Shown here: in pieces, positions 15,699-25,685 of the stretch | Layout: every line of letters begins with the position of its first letter | Numbering within the stretch: the stretch's first letter is position 1 | Source: Betaproteobacteria bacterium | GTDB taxonomy: Bacteria > Pseudomonadota > Gammaproteobacteria > Burkholderiales > SG8-39 | Reading direction: 5' to 3' | Assembly (NCBI GenBank): GCA_016713125.1 | Contig: JADJPT010000016.1 | Location: 41,258 to 105,257 of the forward strand | DNA length: 64,000 nt | Notes under the pieces: model-generated | What the model was told of the DNA's origin: nothing | What the model saw: only the letters and a program-made list of their open reading frames with translations | Databases searched by the model: none | Program-made: the position numbers and the translations under genes

Positions 15699-18684
15699 GT
15701 GTCACCGCCGACAAGAGCGTCAAGCCGGGCTGGGTGGGCGCGGCGCTGCCGCGCAAGGAGGACCGCCCGCTGCTGACCGGCCGCGGGCGTTTCATCGACG
15801 ACCTCGAACCGGTGGCCGGCATGCGGCATGCCGCCATCCTGCGCTCGCCGCATCCGCATGCGCGCATCCGCGGCATCGACACCCGCCGTGCCGAGGCCCT
15901 GCCCGGCGTGCTCGGCGTGGTGACCGGCGCGCAGATCGCACAGGTGGCCGGCGTGATCCCCAGCGTGGTGCGCTCGAAGATGCGCTTCCAGGTGTGCGCG
16001 ACGACCAAGGCGCGCTACGCCGGCGAGCCGGTGGCCGTGGTGGTGGCCGAGAACCGCTACATCGCCGAAGACGCGCTGGAACTCATCGAGGTCGACTACG
16101 AGCCGCTGCCCGGCGTGGGCCATCTCGAGGACGCGATCGCGCCCGGCGCGCCGCTGCTCTACAAAGAGGCCGGCAGCAACATCGCGCAGGAGCGCAATTT
16201 CAAGTACGGCGACCCGGATGAGGCGTTCGCGCGCGCACAGAAGGACGGCCGCGTCTTCAAGTACGACTATCGATTCCCGCGCTCGATCGCCACGCCGATG
16301 GAAACCTACGGCGTGATCGCGCAGTACGAGCCGGATCCCGACCGCTACACCGTGTGGTCCAACTTCCAGGGCCCGTTCGTGCTGCAGCCGCTGATGGCCG
16401 GCGCGCTGAACGTGCCCGGCAACCGCCTGCGCCTGATCACGCCGCCGAACTCCGGCGGCAGCTTCGGCATCAAGCAGGCGGTGTACTCGTACATGGTGCT
16501 GATGGCCGCCGTGTCGCGCCTGACCGGCGTGGCGGTGAAGTGGACCGAGGACCGGCTCGAGCACCTGATGGCCTCCTCCAGCGCCACCGATCGCCTGGGC
16601 AGCGTCGAGGCTGCCTTCGCCAGCGACGGCGAACTGCTGGCGCTGCGCTACCGCAACGTGGTCAACCTGGGCGCCCACATCCGCGCCCCGGAGCCGGCCT
16701 CGGTGTATCGCATGCACGCGGCCTCCAACGGCGCCTATCGCGTCAAGAACCTCGCCATCGACAACGTGCTGGTGGTCACCAACCGACAGCCGGCGGGCCT
16801 GAACCGCGGCTACGGCGGACCGCAGTTCTATTTCGCGCTCGAGCGCATCATGGAGATCGCGGCGCGCGGCCTGGGCATCGACGCCGCCGCGATCCGCAGC
16901 CGCAACCTGGTGCGCAAGGAAGAGTTCCCCTATACCTGTCCGGCCGGCGCGATCTACGACGCGGCCGACTACGAGGCCTGCCTGGCCGAGGCGCTGCGCC
17001 TGGCCGATTACCCCGCGCTGCTGGCGCGACGCGAACAGGCCAGGGCGGCGGGCAAGCTGTTCGGCATCGGTTTTGCGCTGGGCGTCGAGCCCTCGGGCTC
17101 GAACATGGCCTACGTGGGCCTGGCGCAAACCGCCGAGCAGCGCGGCAAGACCGAACAGAAATCCGGGGCCAACGCCTCGGCCACCATCACCATCGATCCC
17201 AGCGGCGGGGTCAGCGTGCAGCTGGACAGCACGCCCAACGGCCAGGGCCATGCCACGGTCACCGCGCAGATCGTCGCGCAGGAGCTCGGCCTGTCGCCCG
17301 AGGACGTCGACGTGATGACCGAGGCCGACACGCGCCAGATCGCCTGGAGCATCGCCTCGGGCAACTACTCCAACCGCTTCGCCTCGGCCGTCACCAGCGC
17401 GGTACTGGCCTGCGCGCGCCGCGTCGCCGAGAAGCTGAAGACCATGGCGGCGGAGGACTTCAAGGTTTCCCCCGCAGACATCGAACTCGCCGGCGGCGCC
17501 GCGCGCGTCAAGGCCAATCCCGAGCTGGCCATCGGCGTGGCGCGGCTCGCTGCGCGCGCGCACTGGAATCCGGCCGGCATGCCCGGCCAGGTCAGCGCGG
17601 GCATGCACGAGACCGTGGTGCTGGATGCGCCGATGCTGACCAGCCCGGACGAGCAGGACCGCATCGCCTCGGCCATGACCCACGGCTTCGTCGCCGACCT
17701 GGCGGCCATCGAGATCGACAAGGCCACCGGGCGCCTCGAGATCGTCAAATACGTATCGGTGCACGACGTGGGCACCATGCTCAATCCGCTGATCGTCGAG
17801 GGTCAGATCCACGGCGGCTTCGCGCACGGCCTGGGCGCCGCGCTCTACGAGGAACTGGTCACGATCGGGCCGGCAACTTCGTTTCCGGCACCTTCGCGGA
17901 GTACCTGTGCCCGACCGCGCCGGAGATGCCGCAGCTGGACATCGGCCACATCTCCACGCCGACCAACGTCAACCTGACCGGTGCCAAGGGCATGGGCGAC
18001 GGCAGTTCCATGCTGGCACCTGCGGCACTGGCCAATGCCGCGGCCGATGCGCTGGGACGCGAGGACATCGAACTGCCGCTGTCACTGAACCGCGTCTGGG
18101 AGCTCGCCAACGGACGCGAGGCGACCGTGAGCGGCACCTACGGCAAGAAGAGCGGTGCCGCCGCAGGCGGCCTCGAGCAGGGCGGCGGCGCATTGCAGGG
18201 CGAGGGTTCACAACTGCTTTCGGCACCGCCGGCCGAGGTCTGGCGTCGGCTGCTCGACGCCGAAGTGCTGGGCGCCGTGATTCCCGGCTGCAAGCGCATG
18301 GACAAGGTCGGCGCCGACGCCTTCGAGGCCGAAGTCAGCATCGGGGTGGCCGGCATCCGCGGCCTGTACACGGCGAAGGTGCGCATCGCCGAGCAGACTC
18401 CGCCGCAGGCCCTGCGCATGGACTTCCGCGCCAGCGGCAGGCTGGGCAACGGCCGCGGCAGCGCGTGGGTGGAACTCGCCCCCGAGGGCGAGGGCACGCG
18501 GCTCTCGTACCGATACGGCGCCGATGTGGGCGGCACCGTTGCGGCGGTGGGCAACCGCATGCTGGGCTCGGTCACCGGTGTTCTGATCGCGCAGTTCTTC
18601 AAGGCCTTCGAGTCCTATGGCACGGGGGGCGGCAAGCCCGGCGCCTGGCAGCGGATCGCGGCCCTGTTCGGAGGCAAGCGGTGA
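15695..18684 (+). CDS. Molybdenum hydroxylase large subunit (XDH/CoxL family) fused to a CoxG-like SRPBCC domain, frameshifted
   Basis: Catalytic subunit of an xanthine-dehydrogenase-family enzyme that hydroxylates a carbon of its substrate with water. Residues 1-722 read from ATG 15695. One base is missing at about 17860 (restoring it gives LVYDRAG), and the chain continues to 18684 for about 996 residues. Core motifs are GGSFGIKQAVYSYM, the substrate-loop region GLNRGYGG at 368-375, and EGQIHGGFAHGLGAALYEE. The CODH active-site loop with CSFR is absent, so it is not a form I CO dehydrogenase. The last 150 residues (LLSAPPAEVWRRLLDAEVLG onward) form an SRPBCC/CoxG domain, normally a separate membrane-anchoring or maturation factor. 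FAD and Fe-S subunits follow. The substrate is unknown. Confidence 0.85.
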
Positions 18685-19544
18685 AGCCGGTCGGCTTCGA
18701 GTACTGCCGCCCGGAGACCGTCGCGCAGGCGCTCGCGCTGCTCGAGGAGTTCGGCGCCGAGGCCAGTGTGCTGGCCGGCGGCATGTCGCTGGGCGCCATG
18801 CTGAACATGCGGCTGGTGCGCCCGCAGGCGGTGCTCGACATCAAGCGCGTGCAGGGCCTGGACGCCGTGACGATCGACGGCGAAGTGCGCACCGGCGCCA
18901 CCCTGCGCCAGGCCGCGGCGCTGGCCGACGCCGGGCTCATGCAGGCCCTGCCGCTGCTGGCCCTGGCGCTGCCCAACGTCGGGCATTTCCAGACCCGCAA
19001 CCGCGGCACACTGGGCGGATCGGTCGCGCATGCCGATCCGAGTTCCGAAATCCCGCTGGTGTTGCTGACTCTCTGCGTAGCGGTCGAACTGCAATCGAAG
19101 CGCGGCACGCGCCGCGTGCCGGCGCAGGACTTCTTCCTCGACATCCTGTCCACCGCACGCCAACCGGAGGAGCTGCTGACGGCGCTGCTCTGGCCGCGGC
19201 GGCGGGAGGGCGCCGGCCATGCCTTTGCCGAGATCGCGCAGCGCCACGGCGATTTCGCCATCGTCGCCTGCGCCGCCGAGGCGCTGCTCGCGCCGGATGG
19301 CTCGTTGCAGCACCTGTCCTTCGGGCTGGGCGGGGTGGAAAGCCGGCCGGTGCTGGCCGACGCCCGGGCCTTCCTCGGCAAGCGCGCCGATGCGCAACTG
19401 GCGCGCGAGATCGCCGCGCAGGCCGCCGCGGCCGCCCGGCCGATGGCCGACTTCAAGGCCACGGTGGAGTACCGCCGCGCGCTGATCGAAACGCTGGGTG
19501 CGCAGGTGCTCGCGCAGGCCTTCGCCCAGGCAGGAGCACGCTGA
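18681..19544 (+). CDS. Molybdenum hydroxylase FAD-binding medium subunit (CoxM-like)
   Basis: It accepts electrons from the iron-sulfur subunit through FAD. It has 287 residues from GTG 18681, which overlaps the previous stop by four bases. The two FAD-binding motifs are present: AGGMSLGAML at 32-41 and NRGTLGGSVAHADPSSE at 107-123. A C-terminal CODH-medium-like domain starts near residue 175. Length and motif order match CoxM/HcrB/NicA-type subunits. The electron acceptor is not evident from the sequence. Confidence 0.93.
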   Translation: MKPVGFEYCRPETVAQALALLEEFGAEASVLAGGMSLGAMLNMRLVRPQAVLDIKRVQGLDAVTIDGEVRTGATLRQAAALADAGLMQALPLLALALPNVGHFQTRNRGTLGGSVAHADPSSEIPLVLLTLCVAVELQSKRGTRRVPAQDFFLDILSTARQPEELLTALLWPRRREGAGHAFAEIAQRHGDFAIVACAAEALLAPDGSLQHLSFGLGGVESRPVLADARAFLGKRADAQLAREIAAQAAAAARPMADFKATVEYRRALIETLGAQVLAQAFAQAGAR

Positions 19545-19545
19545 A

Positions 19546-20045
19546 ATGATCAGACTCAAGCCCGGCGCCGCGCATCGCGTCAGCCTGACGGTGAACGGCA
19601 AGGCGAAGAGCGGCAACGCCGAGCCGCGCACCATGCTGACCGACTTCCTGCGCCACGAGCTCAAGCTGTACGGCACGCACGTGGGCTGCGAACACGGCGT
19701 GTGCGGCGCCTGCACCGTGATGGTCGACGGCCGCGCGGTGCGCAGCTGCATGCAGTACGCGGTCGAATGCGAGGGCGCCGAGGTGCGCACCGTCGAGGGC
19801 CTGGCGCAGGAGGGCGTGCTCAACGCCCTGCAGCAGGCGTTCAACCGCCACCACGCGCTGCAGTGCGGCTTCTGCACCGCCGGGATCCTGATGTCGGCCA
19901 CGCACTGGCTGGCCGAGAACCCCGACCCACCGCGGAGCAGGTCAAGGACATGCTCTCCGGGCATATCTGCCGCTGCACGGGCTATGCCCCGATCGTCGCG
20001 GCGATCCTCGATGCCGCGCGCGAGATGCGTGCGGGCGCGAAATGA
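19546..20045 (+). CDS. Molybdenum hydroxylase 2x[2Fe-2S] small subunit (CoxS-like), frameshifted
   Basis: It transfers electrons from molybdenum to FAD. The plant-type cluster uses Cys48, Cys53, Cys56 and Cys68 (CEHGVCGAC plus a later Cys). The alpha-helical domain uses Cys107 and Cys110 (QCGFCTAG) plus Cys142 and Cys144 (CRCTGY). The last pair is in another frame because one base is missing at about 19928, in a C run; restoring it gives NPDPTAEQVKDML and a normal 166-residue protein. All eight ligands are intact, so an assembly error is more likely than decay. The start ATG 19546 lies one base after the medium-subunit stop. Confidence 0.9.
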
Positions 20046-20082
20046 ACCACGGCAAGAATCCGATTTTTCCAAAGGAGCGAAC

Positions 20083-20895
20083 ATGACTTCCAAATACGCC
20101 AAGCAGCGCGGCGACCTGCTCGCCGAACTCGACGGCATGCGCCTCGAGGTGGACGGCGCCAGGCGCACCGCCACGCTGATCCTCGATCGACCGCCGCTCA
20201 ACATCGTGTCGTACAAGGCGCGCTCGCAGATCGGTGCGCTGTTCGAGGAGCTCGGCCGGGACCCCGAGATCGGCGTGATCGTGGTGCGCGGCGCCAACGG
20301 CGTGTACACCTCGGGCGGCGACGTGCGCGGTTTCTTCGACGTGCCGCGCGACGGCATGTCGCACCTCGCCTGGAACATCGGCGCGCCCGAGCGCTGCCCC
20401 AAGCCGGTGATCTGCGCGATGGAGAAGTACGCTTTCGGCGTCGGCTGGGAACTGGCCCTGGCCTGCGATTTCCGCCTCGCCACCAAGGACACGCTGGTGG
20501 CGCTGCCCGAGGTCACCATCGGCCAGATGCCCGGCTCCGGCGGCAGCCAGCGCGTGCTGCGCATGGTCGGCATGACGCGCGCCAAGGACATGGTTCTGAT
20601 GGGCCGCCGCCTGCAGGCGAGCGAAGCGCACGCCTGGGGCCTGATCACCGAAGTGGTCGAGGATTCCGCGGCGCTCGACAAGGCCATCGAGAGCTACGCG
20701 GCCAAGCTGAACGCTCTCTCGCCGCTGGCGCTGTCGACCCTCAAGCGCGTGCTTAACCAGGGCGACGACGCGAGCCTGGAAGCCAGCTTCGACCTCGAGG
20801 GCCACGCCTACGAGAAGCTGCGCGATTCGCACGACTACAAGGAAGGGGCGCATGCCTTCTTCGAGAAGCGCAAGCCGAAATACACCGGCAACTGA
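20083..20895 (+). CDS. Enoyl-CoA hydratase/isomerase family protein
   Basis: Crotonase-fold enzyme acting on an acyl-CoA. It has 270 residues from ATG 20083, preceded by AAAGGAG. The oxyanion-hole regions are GANGVYTSGGDVRGFF and KYAFGVGWELALACD. Both glutamates that act as acid/base in hydratases are present: Glu123 in GVGWELA and Glu143 in LPEVTIGQMPGSGG. It therefore looks like an active hydratase, or ring hydrolase or dienoyl-CoA hydratase, rather than a pure isomerase. It sits between the molybdenum hydroxylase and the ABC importer and probably hydrates a CoA-linked intermediate of the same pathway. Confidence 0.92.
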   Translation: MTSKYAKQRGDLLAELDGMRLEVDGARRTATLILDRPPLNIVSYKARSQIGALFEELGRDPEIGVIVVRGANGVYTSGGDVRGFFDVPRDGMSHLAWNIGAPERCPKPVICAMEKYAFGVGWELALACDFRLATKDTLVALPEVTIGQMPGSGGSQRVLRMVGMTRAKDMVLMGRRLQASEAHAWGLITEVVEDSAALDKAIESYAAKLNALSPLALSTLKRVLNQGDDASLEASFDLEGHAYEKLRDSHDYKEGAHAFFEKRKPKYTGN

Positions 20896-20968
20896 GCAAG
20901 GAACCGGCCCGCGCGGTCGCAAGAGCCGCCGGGCCGCAACACGTACGACCAAACCAGAGGAGAACCAG

Positions 20969-22138
20969 ATGAAGACATTGAAGATATGCGCGGCGCTCGC
21001 CGCCGTGTTCGCAGCCGGCCAGGTGCAGGCGCAGGGCGCGCCGATCAAGATCGGCGTGGTCACGCCGCTGACCGGCACCTACGCCGGCATCGGTCAGCAG
21101 GTGAAGTGGGGCATCGACATGGCGATCAAGGAGATCAACGACAAGGGCGGCATCATGGGCCGCAAAGTCGAGGCGATCTACGAGGACGAGGAAGCCAACC
21201 CCAACGTCGCCGTGCAGAAGGCCGAAAAGCTGTTTCAGGTCAGCAAGGTCGATTTCCTGACCGGTACGGTGAACTCCGGCTCGACGCTGGCCGTCGGCCA
21301 GGTGGCCGAGCGCAACCAGCGCCTGGCCGCCACCACCGTGTCGTTCTCCGACGCGATCACCGGCGACAAGTGCTCGCCCAACGTGTTCCGCGTCAACGCC
21401 AAGGCCGGCATGCAGTCGGCGGCGCTGGTCGAATGGATGGTCAAGGAGAAGCCCAGCCCCTCGGTGTTCTACCTGGGACCGGACTACGAGATGGGCCGCA
21501 GCACGGTGGCGGCATTCAAGTCGGCGGCCGAGAAGCGCGGCGCCAAGTCGGTGGGCGAGGTGTTCGCGCCGCTGGACAACAAGGATTACTCGCCCTTCTT
21601 CGGACAGATCCGGGCCGCGCGCCCGCAGGTGCTGTACACCTCGGTGGCCGGCAACGACACGGTGCGTTTCATGAGCCAGCTGGCCGAGTTCGGGCTGGCC
21701 AAGAACCTGCAGATCGTCGGCGCGGCCGGCACGGTGACCGCGCAGAACATGAAGGCGATCGGCAAGGCCGCCGACGGCTATGTGACCGGCGCGGCCTACT
21801 CGGCCGAACTGGACAATCCGGCCAACAAGAAATTCGTCGCCGACTTCAAGGCGGCCTGGAAGGCCGATCCCGATCTGTACGGCGTGGACTCCTACGGCGT
21901 GATGTATTTCTACAAGGCCGCGGTCGAGAAGGCGGGCAGCACCGACACCGACAAGCTGCGTACGGCGATGCGCGGACTCGAGTGGCAGACCCCACAGGGC
22001 AAGAAGACCATGCGCGCCGGCGACCACCAGGCGATCCAGGACATGTACGCGGTGAAGGTCACCGGCGGCAAGTTCCAGATCATCGCCAAGGTGCCGGGCG
22101 AGGCGGCGGTGGGTCCGGATACTTGCACGCGGTTCTGA
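20969..22138 (+). CDS. Liv-type ABC transporter periplasmic substrate-binding protein
   Basis: Type I periplasmic binding protein of the branched-chain amino acid/amide class. It has 389 residues from ATG 20969 (AGAGGAGA upstream) and a signal peptide of about 22 residues ending in VQAQ. The mature N-terminus APIKIGVVTPLTGTYAGIGQ and the YGVDSYGVMYFYKAAVEKAG region are typical. In betaproteobacterial catabolic operons such receptors often carry aromatic or dicarboxylic acids rather than amino acids. With permeases and ATPases downstream and a CoA ligase at the end, it probably binds the substrate of this locus. Confidence 0.93.
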   Translation: MKTLKICAALAAVFAAGQVQAQGAPIKIGVVTPLTGTYAGIGQQVKWGIDMAIKEINDKGGIMGRKVEAIYEDEEANPNVAVQKAEKLFQVSKVDFLTGTVNSGSTLAVGQVAERNQRLAATTVSFSDAITGDKCSPNVFRVNAKAGMQSAALVEWMVKEKPSPSVFYLGPDYEMGRSTVAAFKSAAEKRGAKSVGEVFAPLDNKDYSPFFGQIRAARPQVLYTSVAGNDTVRFMSQLAEFGLAKNLQIVGAAGTVTAQNMKAIGKAADGYVTGAAYSAELDNPANKKFVADFKAAWKADPDLYGVDSYGVMYFYKAAVEKAGSTDTDKLRTAMRGLEWQTPQGKKTMRAGDHQAIQDMYAVKVTGGKFQIIAKVPGEAAVGPDTCTRF

Positions 22139-22168
22139 AGAACCTGGTGCGGGAAAGCTAGGCTGCAA

Positions 22169-22190
22169 GGGAGGGGGAGTGCCCCCTCCC
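22169..22190 (+). terminator. Strong GC hairpin between the binding-protein and permease genes
   Basis: A perfect 9-bp stem (GGGAGGGGG with CCCCCTCCC) has an AGTG loop but no T run. In an operon it could cap the binding-protein message so that the receptor outnumbers the permeases. The C-rich sequence after it resembles that after the hairpin at 60932-60967. Confidence 0.5.
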
Positions 22191-22233
22191 TCGCGCTCCC
22201 TGCCCCCGTGACTTCGTTCGCGAATGGGTTGTC

Positions 22234-23127
22234 ATGACTGAAATTCTCGAATCCCTGCAGTTCGTCTACGGCCCGCAGGTGGCCAACGGGCTGGCGATCG
22301 GCGTGGCGGTGATCCTCATGGCCCTGGGCCTGACGATTATCTTCGGCCTGCTCGACGTGATCAACATGTCGCACGGCGAGTTCTACGCGTTGGGCGCCTA
22401 CCTCGCCGTGACCCTGGTCGGCCAGGGCGTCAACTTCTGGCTGTGCCTGGCGCTGGTGCCGGTGGCGATGGCCGCGATCGGCTATTTCACGGAGCGCGCG
22501 TTGATACAGCGCGTGTTCCATACCAAGGACCGGCACATCCTCACGCTGCTGCTCACCTTCGGCCTGGCCATCATCGCCGAGGACGCGTTCAAGCTGGCCT
22601 ACGGGCCCAACCCCTACAAGCCCGAATCGCCGATTTCCGGGGCGAGCGAGATCCTCGGCATCATGCTGCCGAATTATCGGCTGTTCCTGATCGCCGCCGG
22701 CGGCGCCATCATCGTCGCGGTCTGGCTGGTGGTGTACCGCACCACCCTGGGGGCCATGGTGCGCGCGGCGGCCTGGGACAAGAACATGGCGGCCTCGCTG
22801 GGCGTGCCGGTCGAGCGCGTCTACGCCGGCACCTTCGCCTTCGGCGTTGCGCTGGCCGGGCTGTCGGGCGTGCTGCTGGCGCCCATCTATTCGGTGTTTC
22901 CGACCATGGGCAAGGACTTCATCCTGATGGCCTTCACGGTGGTCATCGTCGGCGGCATGGGTTCGATCAAGGGCGCGGTGATCGCCGGCCTGGTGCTGAC
23001 GCAGATACAGTCCATCTCCAGCCTGTTCATCTCCCCGGTGTGGAGCGATCCGCTGGTGTTCGGCATCATGGTGCTGTTCCTGATGGTGCGGCCGCAAGGC
23101 CTGGCCGGGAGGCTGGGGCATGGCTGA
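22234..23127 (+). CDS. Liv-type ABC transporter permease (LivH-like)
   Basis: Integral membrane subunit of the importer, 297 residues with about eight spans. It has the family signature GLLDVINMSHGEFYALGAYLA near the N-terminus and the coupling-helix region RTTLGAMVRAAAWDKNMAASLG that contacts the ATPases. The C-terminal FLMVRPQGLAGR motif is typical. Its end overlaps the next permease by eight bases. Confidence 0.93.
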   Translation: MTEILESLQFVYGPQVANGLAIGVAVILMALGLTIIFGLLDVINMSHGEFYALGAYLAVTLVGQGVNFWLCLALVPVAMAAIGYFTERALIQRVFHTKDRHILTLLLTFGLAIIAEDAFKLAYGPNPYKPESPISGASEILGIMLPNYRLFLIAAGGAIIVAVWLVVYRTTLGAMVRAAAWDKNMAASLGVPVERVYAGTFAFGVALAGLSGVLLAPIYSVFPTMGKDFILMAFTVVIVGGMGSIKGAVIAGLVLTQIQSISSLFISPVWSDPLVFGIMVLFLMVRPQGLAGRLGHG

Positions 23128-24169
23128 TACGCCGGCAACGCGCGTCGCGGTGCGCACCGCGGTCGCGGCCAACGAGCGCGCCGACGCGCTCGGCGACGGC
23201 GTGCTGGCCGGCGCCTTCGTCGCGCTCGCGCTGGTGTTCGCCGCGGTCGCCGCGGCCAGCGGCGACACCTTCTTCTTCCGCCTGGCCACCGAGGCCCTGA
23301 TCCTGGCCGGCGTGGCCATGGCCGTGGACCTGCTGCTCGGCTACACCGGCCTGCTGTCGCTGGGCCACGCGCTGTTCTTCGGTTTCGGCGCCTATGTCTC
23401 CGCGCTGGTGCTCAAGCACTGGTCGCCCTCGTTCTGGGCGGCGATCGGCGTGACCTTCGCCGCGGCGGCGCTGCTCGGCGTGGTGGCCGGCTTCATCGCC
23501 ATCCGCGCGCGCGGCGTGTACTTCGCGCTGATCACCTTCGGCCTGGCGCAGGTGGTGTTCAAGGCGGTCTACAACACGCGCGAACTGGGCGGATCGGACG
23601 GCATCATCGGCATCCCGCAGATCCGTGTCGAGTTCGGCCTGTTCTCGGTTCAGGCCAGCTCGCCGCTGGGCTTCTTCCTGGTCACGCTGGTGTTCGTGAT
23701 GCTGCTCTACGCGGCCCTCGCCTGGCTGATGCGCACGCCCTTCGGTCGCCTGCTGGTGGCGATACGCGCCAACGAATCCGCGCGTGCCCTTCCTGGGATT
23801 CTCGCCCTGGCGCGCCAAGCTGGTGGCCTTCGTGATCGCGGCCGTGGTCGCCGCGCTTTGCGGCAGCCTGTACCCCATGCTGCGCGGCCTGGTGTCGCCG
23901 GAGCTGCTGGCCTTCCAGACATCGGGCAACGCCGTGATCATGGTCATCCTCGGCGGCGTCGGCACCTGGTCGGCGCGCTGTACGGCGCGGTGATTCTGAC
24001 CGGCCTCAAGTCGGTCATCGGCACCTGGACCGAACATCACCTGATCATCATCGGCGCGCTGTTCATGCTCTCGGTGATCTTCCTGCCCAAGGGCTTCGCG
24101 GGCTATGTGCTGCCGCGCCTGCGCAGGCGGTTCGCGCCGGGCGCCGGCAAGCCCGGGGAGGGCGCATGA
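23120..24169 (+). CDS. Liv-type ABC transporter permease (LivM-like), doubly frameshifted
   Basis: Second membrane subunit of the importer. Residues 1-220 read from ATG 23120 (GYTGLLSLGHALFFGFGAYV is the family signature). At about 23780 the frame slips (net +1, or two bases lost), and the next 65 residues (FLGFSPWRAKLVAFVIAAVV) run in another frame. At about 23966 one C is missing (restored reading GVGTLVGALYGAV) and the original frame resumes to 24169. The fully restored gene is about 350 residues, normal for LivM. All motifs survive, so sequence error is the better reading. The stop overlaps the ATPase start by four bases. Confidence 0.88.
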   Translation: MADTPATRVAVRTAVAANERADALGDGVLAGAFVALALVFAAVAAASGDTFFFRLATEALILAGVAMAVDLLLGYTGLLSLGHALFFGFGAYVSALVLKHWSPSFWAAIGVTFAAAALLGVVAGFIAIRARGVYFALITFGLAQVVFKAVYNTRELGGSDGIIGIPQIRVEFGLFSVQASSPLGFFLVTLVFVMLLYAALAWLMRTPFGRLLVAIRANESARALPGILALARQAGGLRDRGRGRRALRQPVPHAARPGVAGAAGLPDIGQRRDHGHPRRRRHLVGALYGAVILTGLKSVIGTWTEHHLIIIGALFMLSVIFLPKGFAGYVLPRLRRRFAPGAGKPGEGA

Positions 24170-24914
24170 GCGCGTCGCCCGTCCTCGAGGTCGCCGACCT
24201 GTCGATCAGCTTCGGCGCGCTGGCCGCGGTCAGCGGCGTGTCGTTTCGCGCCGAGCGCGGTCACATCACCTCGGTGATCGGCCCCAACGGCGCCGGCAAG
24301 AGCACCCTGTTCAACCTGATCTCGGGCGCGCTGCGCCCGCAGCGCGGCACGGTGCATTTCGCCGGCGCCGACGTGACCGGGCAATCGCCCAATCGCTTGC
24401 TGCTCGCGGGCCTGGCGCGCTCGTTCCAGATCACCAACCTGTTCTTCGAGCTGCCGGTGTACGAGAACCTGCGCCTGGCGGCACAGGCCCTCGAGCCGGC
24501 CTGGCATGCGCTGCTGCCGGTGCGCCGCAGCCAGCGCGCGCGCGAGCGCACCGAGGAACTGCTCGAGCGCTTCGGCCTGCAGGACAAGGCCACCGAGCTC
24601 GCCGGACATCTGTCGCATGGCGAGCAGCGCCGCCTGGAGATCGCCGTATCGCTGGCCGGCAAGCCGCAGGTCCTGCTGCTCGACGAACCCACCCAGGGCA
24701 TGTCGCACGGCGACACCCAGGCCACCGCGCAGATGATCCAGGGCCTGGCCGGCGAACTCACCATCCTGCTGATCGAGCACGACATCGATGTGGTCATGAA
24801 TCTCTCGGATCACGTGGTGGTCATGCACCAGGGCCAGAAGCTCGCCGAGGGCACGCCGCAGGCGGTGCGCGAGAACCCGGCCGTGCAGAAGGCCTATCTC
24901 GGAGGCGTGCACTG

Positions 24915-24915
<1 letters not shown>
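24166..24915 (+). CDS. Liv-type ABC transporter ATP-binding protein (LivG-like)
   Basis: Cytoplasmic ATPase of the importer, 249 residues. Walker A is GPNGAGKST at 39-47, the ABC signature is LSHGEQRRLEIA, and Walker B is VLLLDEP with Asp173/Glu174. The switch histidine is in LLIEHDIDVV. The C-terminal MHQGQKLAEGTPQAVREN stretch is characteristic of LivG. Four-base overlaps link it to genes on each side, or one base in the case of livF. Confidence 0.95.
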
Positions 24916-25622
<707 letters not shown>

Positions 25623-25685
25623 GTGCGCTGCGTCGCGGGGCGCGCGCGCCGGCAGGAATCCAGGCATTGGCAAAGGGGCGGCAAC

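Noticed and set aside
15080..17827. 915-codon minus-strand frame opposite the TPP and Mo hydroxylase genes
   Set aside because: Antisense to recognisable operon genes with overlapping starts; no motif in the antisense frame.
19546..20045. Reading the iron-sulfur subunit as a true pseudogene
   Set aside because: All eight cysteine ligands are intact across the shift and one restored base gives a normal protein, so an error is likelier.
15695..20045. Aerobic CO dehydrogenase (coxMSL) annotation
   Set aside because: The CSFR active-site loop is absent and the gene order is L-M-S with a fused G domain, so CO oxidation is not supported.
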